A stretch of 64,000 nucleotides of DNA from an uncultured Sphaerochaeta sp. Its GTDB lineage: Bacteria > Spirochaetota > Spirochaetia > Sphaerochaetales > Sphaerochaetaceae. The stretch lies in contig NZ_OY781940.1 in the NCBI RefSeq assembly GCF_963677315.1, forward strand, positions 422,001 through 486,000, written 5' to 3'. Each line of letters begins with the position of its first letter. Within the stretch, counting starts at the first letter, position 1. The position numbers were made by a program, and so were the translations under genes. Of the stretch, positions 60,797-64,000 are shown piece after piece. The notes under the pieces were generated by a model. The model did not search any database. It was given only the letters and a program-made list of their open reading frames with translations, and was not told where the DNA came from.

Positions 60797-60874
60797 CTAT
60801 TGCCAGATGGATAACTGATATGCATCGTCCATGCCTGCGGTGAATATCTCGATGCAACACTTTGAATCGTGCAA
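60797..60874 (-). pseudogene. Remnant of a second LacI-sensor kinase gene (first 25 codons)
   Basis: The minus-strand frame reads LHDSKCCIEIFTAGMDDAYQ and ends at TAG after 25 codons. It is clearly homologous to the start of the intact kinase (MQDSQRCIGIFTAGLDDEYQ). The start ATG has become TTG. The promoter is still recognisable, but the ribosome site is degraded. The rest of the paralogue is gone. Confidence 0.75.
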
Positions 60875-60975
60875 AAAAACGCTCCCTTCTCACTGGTGTA
60901 CCTTACCTATGATAGACCATACAAAGGAGTTTGCAAGGATAGGTTTGAAAATATTACAAAGAAGAAAAGCTCACT
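60801..60975. repeat. Direct repeat, copy B: decayed kinase 5' end
   Basis: It matches 59761-59935 at an offset of 1039-1040 bases. It includes the TTGCAA and TATCAT promoter hexamers and the stretch GATAGACCATACAAAGGAGT unchanged. Confidence 0.85.
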
Positions 60976-61240
60976 AATTATTCCACCGTTCAAGCTTGGG
61001 AATGTTTCGTGTAGCCAACCAAGCAAACAGGCCATTGAAGCCATCTGCTTTCATCTCATTCATGCAATACTTCTGCATCTGCTGCGCATTGGTAACCTCT
61101 GGTGGTGTCAGGAATTCTCCATCCCTATAGCACATAGAGCAGTATATCTCACTGACCGATCCATCCTTCTCAGTCCCTCCACCCTGCTTATCCTTGTCCA
61201 TAGGGTATCCACAGCTCTGACAAAATTTTCTTCGTGGCAT
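60974..61240 (-). CDS. Small zinc-ribbon protein
   Basis: The 88-residue protein has FCQSCGYPM near the N-terminus and YCSMCYRDGEF about 28 residues later, a two-knuckle C-x2-C zinc ribbon of the putative zinc-ribbon (PF12674-like) type. The helical C-terminus contains MQKYCMNEMKADGFNG and ends in WNN. AGGAG lies six bases before the ATG, and a TATAAT is found further upstream. Its role is unknown; such proteins often sit near regulators. Confidence 0.8.
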   Translation of the reverse strand: MPRRKFCQSCGYPMDKDKQGGGTEKDGSVSEIYCSMCYRDGEFLTPPEVTNAQQMQKYCMNEMKADGFNGLFAWLATRNIPKLERWNN

Positions 61241-61449
61241 AGCATGCTCCTATACGTTTATTACTCATTATATCATGGGTCTGCAGTACCGTATGCTTTC
61301 CCTCCCCTGTTTCCTTTTCTGTAATAGTTGCTTCTATTGATACCAGAAACACTTGAGTATAGGGACTGTGTCGGTAAGAATATATCTATGTAGGCCGCTT
61401 ACACTATCCGGCGATTCAAAGAGACATACGAGTGCCTAGGAGAAGACAA

Positions 61450-62409
61450 GTGAAAGCAATCGTTTATGAGAAAGTGAAATCATCGAAGGCATTGGTCCTT
61501 CGTGATGTTGCAAAACCAATTCCTGCCACCCGTGAAGTATTGGTACGCATTCATGCTGCATCGGTGAATGCGCTTGATTACCGTCCTATGCAGATGGGTG
61601 TCGGTATACCGAAGAGCCGGATATTCGGAGCTGATATCGTGGGTATGGTAGAAGCGGTGGGTAGAGATGCCACCACCTTCAAACCCGGTGATATGGTGGT
61701 CGGTGATATCTCGGGAGACGGATGTGGAGGCTTTGCAGAATATGTTGCTGTAGATGAGAAGGTGTTGGCCTTGAAGCCATCCGCGATTTCCGATGAACTC
61801 GCTGCCGCCCTTCCTGTAGCAGCAGTCACTGCCTTGCAGGCATTGCGTGACAAGGGAGAGGTCAAAGCGGGTATGAGTCTACTCATCTACGGAGCGGGAG
61901 GCGGCGTCGGCACCTATGCTGTTCAACTAGCAAGTTATTTAGGTGCTCAGGTGACTGCCGTCTGCAGTACCCGCAATACTGCACTTGTACGCAACCTGGG
62001 AGCAAGCGAGGTTATCGATTACACGAGTGAGGATATTACCACCAGCGGCCGTCTCTTCGACCGGATTATCGCTATAAATGGGTACCACCGGCTTTCAGCG
62101 TATAAGCATCTCCTCACGCCTCACGGAATATTCGTTATGGTGGGAGGTTCCTTGAAACAGATATTCACTTCTCTTCTCTTTGGATCGTTGATGTCGGTAG
62201 GGTCCAAGAAAATGCGTACACTGGCGGCAAAACCCAATAGGGAGGACCTGGAATTTGTTCTGGACTTGGTAGCCTCCGGCAAGATTCATCCAGTCATAGA
62301 TCGGTGCTATCCGCTGGAGCAAACTGCAGAGGCAATGAGTTATGTGAGCGAAGGGCATGCCCAGGGCAAGGTGGTCATTACAGTGACCTCCCAATCAGGG
62401 CCGATGTGA
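61450..62409 (+). CDS. Zinc-independent MDR family NAD(P)-dependent alcohol/quinone oxidoreductase
   Basis: The 319-residue protein fits the MDR fold: KAIVYEKV at the N-terminus, FGADIVGMVEAVG, GGFAEYVAVDE, and the nucleotide-binding YGAGGGVGTYAVQLA (about residues 146-160). It ends with the GKVVI motif. The zinc ligands of classical alcohol dehydrogenases are not conserved, so it is of the quinone oxidoreductase type. GTG 61450 with AGGAGA seven bases before is chosen over GTG 61432. The substrate is unknown. Confidence 0.85.
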   Translation: MKAIVYEKVKSSKALVLRDVAKPIPATREVLVRIHAASVNALDYRPMQMGVGIPKSRIFGADIVGMVEAVGRDATTFKPGDMVVGDISGDGCGGFAEYVAVDEKVLALKPSAISDELAAALPVAAVTALQALRDKGEVKAGMSLLIYGAGGGVGTYAVQLASYLGAQVTAVCSTRNTALVRNLGASEVIDYTSEDITTSGRLFDRIIAINGYHRLSAYKHLLTPHGIFVMVGGSLKQIFTSLLFGSLMSVGSKKMRTLAAKPNREDLEFVLDLVASGKIHPVIDRCYPLEQTAEAMSYVSEGHAQGKVVITVTSQSGPM

Positions 62410-62586
62410 TGTTTTTCTTGAGTCAAACTCAGGCTCAAGACGCAAGGAAGGCAACCCGCTGTATGACCATTGATGGTGAGGCTTCACCAGTACCTGTGGA
62501 TGAAGCCTTTTCATTGCTTCATAGAAAGAGAATCCTGTTATTATTAATAATTGTAATTCAGAATGCGAAGTAAAACGCGCATTTTA

Positions 62587-62615
62587 TTGTCATTTCTCTC
62601 AATACATGGTATATT
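62587..62615 (+). promoter_or_regulatory. Leaderless-type promoter of the higBA-like operon
   Basis: TTGTCA (62587-62592), 17 bases, TATATT (62610-62615), then six bases to GTG 62622. A small inverted repeat AATGCG/CGCATT (62562-62567, 62578-62583) lies just upstream and may be an operator or the terminator of the preceding gene. Confidence 0.65.
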
Positions 62616-62621
62616 ACTATT

Positions 62622-62930
62622 GTGAAATTCAGTTTTGCCAACAAGCATCTTGAAATCCTCTATACAAGTGGGAAGTCAAAAAAATACCATCTAGAAAAAC
62701 AGGTGCTTCAAGGATTCTTTGAGGTTGTAGCGGCCATTGATGCAGCACAAGATATTCATGACCTACAGATGCGACCATCTCTACATTTCGAAAGACTCAG
62801 AGGAACAGAAAAACGCTTTTCCCTGCGTATCACCAGAAAATATCGACTTGAAGTCGAGATAGACTGGGAAAACGAGGAAAAGACGATGGGAATTGTAGAA
62901 ATAGAGGAATTGAGCAAACACTATGAATAG
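62622..62930 (+). CDS. higB: HigB/RelE-family toxin
   Basis: The 102-residue protein has the HigB pattern: KHLEILYTSGKSKKYHLEKQVLQGFFEVVAAI, then LHFERLRGTEKRFSLRITRKYRLEVEID, with the basic R-x-R and E residues of the family (both stretches lie in residues 8-82). It is an mRNA interferase acting at the ribosome. The GTG start, without a Shine-Dalgarno, lies at the predicted transcription start. The antitoxin gene begins 12 bases past its stop, in the higB-first order of this group. Confidence 0.87.
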   Translation: MKFSFANKHLEILYTSGKSKKYHLEKQVLQGFFEVVAAIDAAQDIHDLQMRPSLHFERLRGTEKRFSLRITRKYRLEVEIDWENEEKTMGIVEIEELSKHYE

Positions 62931-62942
62931 GAGGACGATACC

Positions 62943-64000
62943 ATGGGTAATACTGTGAAACCTTTTCTCAACATCAGCACTGGCGATATGATCAGAAGAG
63001 AGTTGGAATTCCTGGGCTGGACCCAAGAAGATCTCGCCCAAGTTACCAATATATCCCGCAAGACCTTGAGCAATATCATGAATGCAAAACAAAAACTCCA
63101 AATGGAGCATGCCTGGGCATTGGCAGAGGCACTCGGGGGAAGTGCGGAATCTTGGATGCACATAGATACGAGGTATTGGCTGAATGCAACAGGCCAAAGC
63201 GCAGAACCTTCACAAACGGAGAGAAGAGCCCGAATACGAAAGTATGTACCCGTTTTGGAGATGCAAAGAAAGGGTTGGTATAATGAGGGTAAAAGTGCCG
63301 ATACGTATGAATCTACCTACCGCGCAATATGGAGTGAAGAAGATCCCGATATCACCTTCAACGTCTATGAAACATATGGAAAAGGCGCCAGATACTGTGC
63401 TGGACGTTCTCGTGTCGACAATACATACACTGAAAACTACTGCATCACTTGGTACCAGATTGCAAAAAGACGATGCAAAGAAATACAAGTTCCTCCTTAC
63501 AGCTCAGAAAAACTCAAGTATCTATCCAAAAGTCTGTTGCAATATACCGTACGAGAGGGGGGTGTTATTGACGTCATTCACGACTTGAATGAAGCAGGCG
63601 TCATTTTTCTCGTTCAATCCCATCTATCAAAGACATCTCTGGACGGAGCGTCCTTCTTCTGTAATGATCATCCGGTAATCGTATACACTGCACGCTACGA
63701 TAGAATAGATAATTTCTGGTTTACGTTGGCTCATGAGATTGCACATCTTTTACTCCACTTCAAGCAAAGTACTGAGAAGATTTTCCTTGATGACCTCATG
63801 GACAAAACAGAGAGATCAACGCTGGAGCAAGAAGCTGATGCAAAAGCTGAAGAAATTCTTCGAGTAAAGCAGATTCTTGCATGTGTAGAACCATTTAGAA
63901 ATTATATATCGGAGGTAAAATTGGTACAAATCGCTTCTGAGATTGGTATTGATGTATCATTGCTGTTGGGTATTCTGCAATTCTACGGATATGTGGATTA
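62943..64000 (+). CDS. higA: HigA-like antitoxin fused to an ImmA/IrrE metallopeptidase, truncated at the window edge
   Basis: The frame is open from ATG 62943 (GGAGG eight bases upstream) to the end, at least 352 residues. Residues about 12-75 form a HigA-type HTH (MIRRELEFLGWTQEDLAQV, SRKTLSNIMNAKQKL). The middle part has no clear motif. Residues about 265-273 carry the HExxH zinc motif in LAHEIAHLLLHF, followed by EQEADAKAEEIL with the third ligand. ImmA/IrrE peptidases cleave repressors. The fusion could combine repression of the operon with regulated proteolysis. The stop codon is outside the window. Confidence 0.87.
   Translation, partial: MGNTVKPFLNISTGDMIRRELEFLGWTQEDLAQVTNISRKTLSNIMNAKQKLQMEHAWALAEALGGSAESWMHIDTRYWLNATGQSAEPSQTERRARIRKYVPVLEMQRKGWYNEGKSADTYESTYRAIWSEEDPDITFNVYETYGKGARYCAGRSRVDNTYTENYCITWYQIAKRRCKEIQVPPYSSEKLKYLSKSLLQYTVREGGVIDVIHDLNEAGVIFLVQSHLSKTSLDGASFFCNDHPVIVYTARYDRIDNFWFTLAHEIAHLLLHFKQSTEKIFLDDLMDKTERSTLEQEADAKAEEILRVKQILACVEPFRNYISEVKLVQIASEIGIDVSLLLGILQFYGYVD

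Noticed and set aside
1..64000. CRISPR arrays, prophage, insertion sequences, rRNA genes
   Set aside because: No regularly spaced repeats, no integrase or transposase genes and no rRNA sequence were found. Toxin-antitoxin pairs are present without phage or IS genes beside them.

Overview
ORGANISM. The window reads as a chromosome segment of an anaerobic, free-living spirochaete, most like Sphaerochaeta. This is inferred from gene content and was not checked by any search. Supporting points are a short alanyl-tRNA synthetase of the Borrelia type, a LacI-like sensor fused to a histidine kinase, an electron-bifurcating NfnAB pair, a flavodiiron/RIC oxygen-NO defence pair under an FNR-like regulator, a sugar ABC transporter next to a cytoplasmic GH3 glycosidase, and tRNA genes without encoded CCA. 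LAYOUT. 1-7.8 kb: tail of a sodium symporter, infA, Smr protein, CBS-ACT protein, a complete branched-chain amino acid ABC operon (livJ-H-M-G-F), mscL. 7.8-20.8 kb: tRNA-Arg, PIN protein, topA, two divergent genes (a secreted protein and a B12 radical SAM enzyme), a lipoprotein, ychF, hflX, a small outer-membrane-like protein, an OPT transporter, rlmN. 20.9-30.5 kb: alaS, an AbiE toxin-antitoxin pair, dprA, the flavodiiron/RIC operon and its regulator, an ABC-F ATPase, a non-coding stretch, tRNA-Phe. 30.6-36.6 kb: ECF transporter EcfA-EcfT, 5-formyl-THF cyclo-ligase, a PTS EIIA-like protein, nfnAB, a cupin, hsp20. 36.9-47.9 kb: a purine operon purE-C-F-M-N/O-H'-D-L. 48-50.9 kb: a small redox-family protein and the three-gene AmmeMemoRadiSam set. 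51-61 kb: a sugar operon with its two-component system, followed by a decayed duplicate of the kinase 5' end. 61-64 kb: an alcohol dehydrogenase-like protein and a HigBA-type toxin-antitoxin pair running off the end. HOW IT WORKS TOGETHER. The purine cluster encodes every step from PRPP to IMP except PurB. The last two steps use an unusual arrangement: a free AICAR formyltransferase plus a PurO-type IMP cyclohydrolase fused to PurN. purD carries a one-base frameshift. The RIC promoter carries an FNR-like box at exactly the class II distance from its -10 element, and the adjacent regulator has an FNR-like cysteine set. The sugar operon lacks an ATPase gene and sits beside a kinase that appears to sense ligand inside the cell. 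MAIN NEW OBSERVATION. About eleven genes on both strands have a sigma70-type promoter whose -10 hexamer ends only 6-9 bases before the start codon, mostly without a usable Shine-Dalgarno. Their mRNAs should therefore be leaderless or nearly so. They include alaS, hflX, dprA, purE, both toxin-antitoxin operons, ecfA and the cyclo-ligase gene. One divergent pair shares a single palindromic -35 hexamer.
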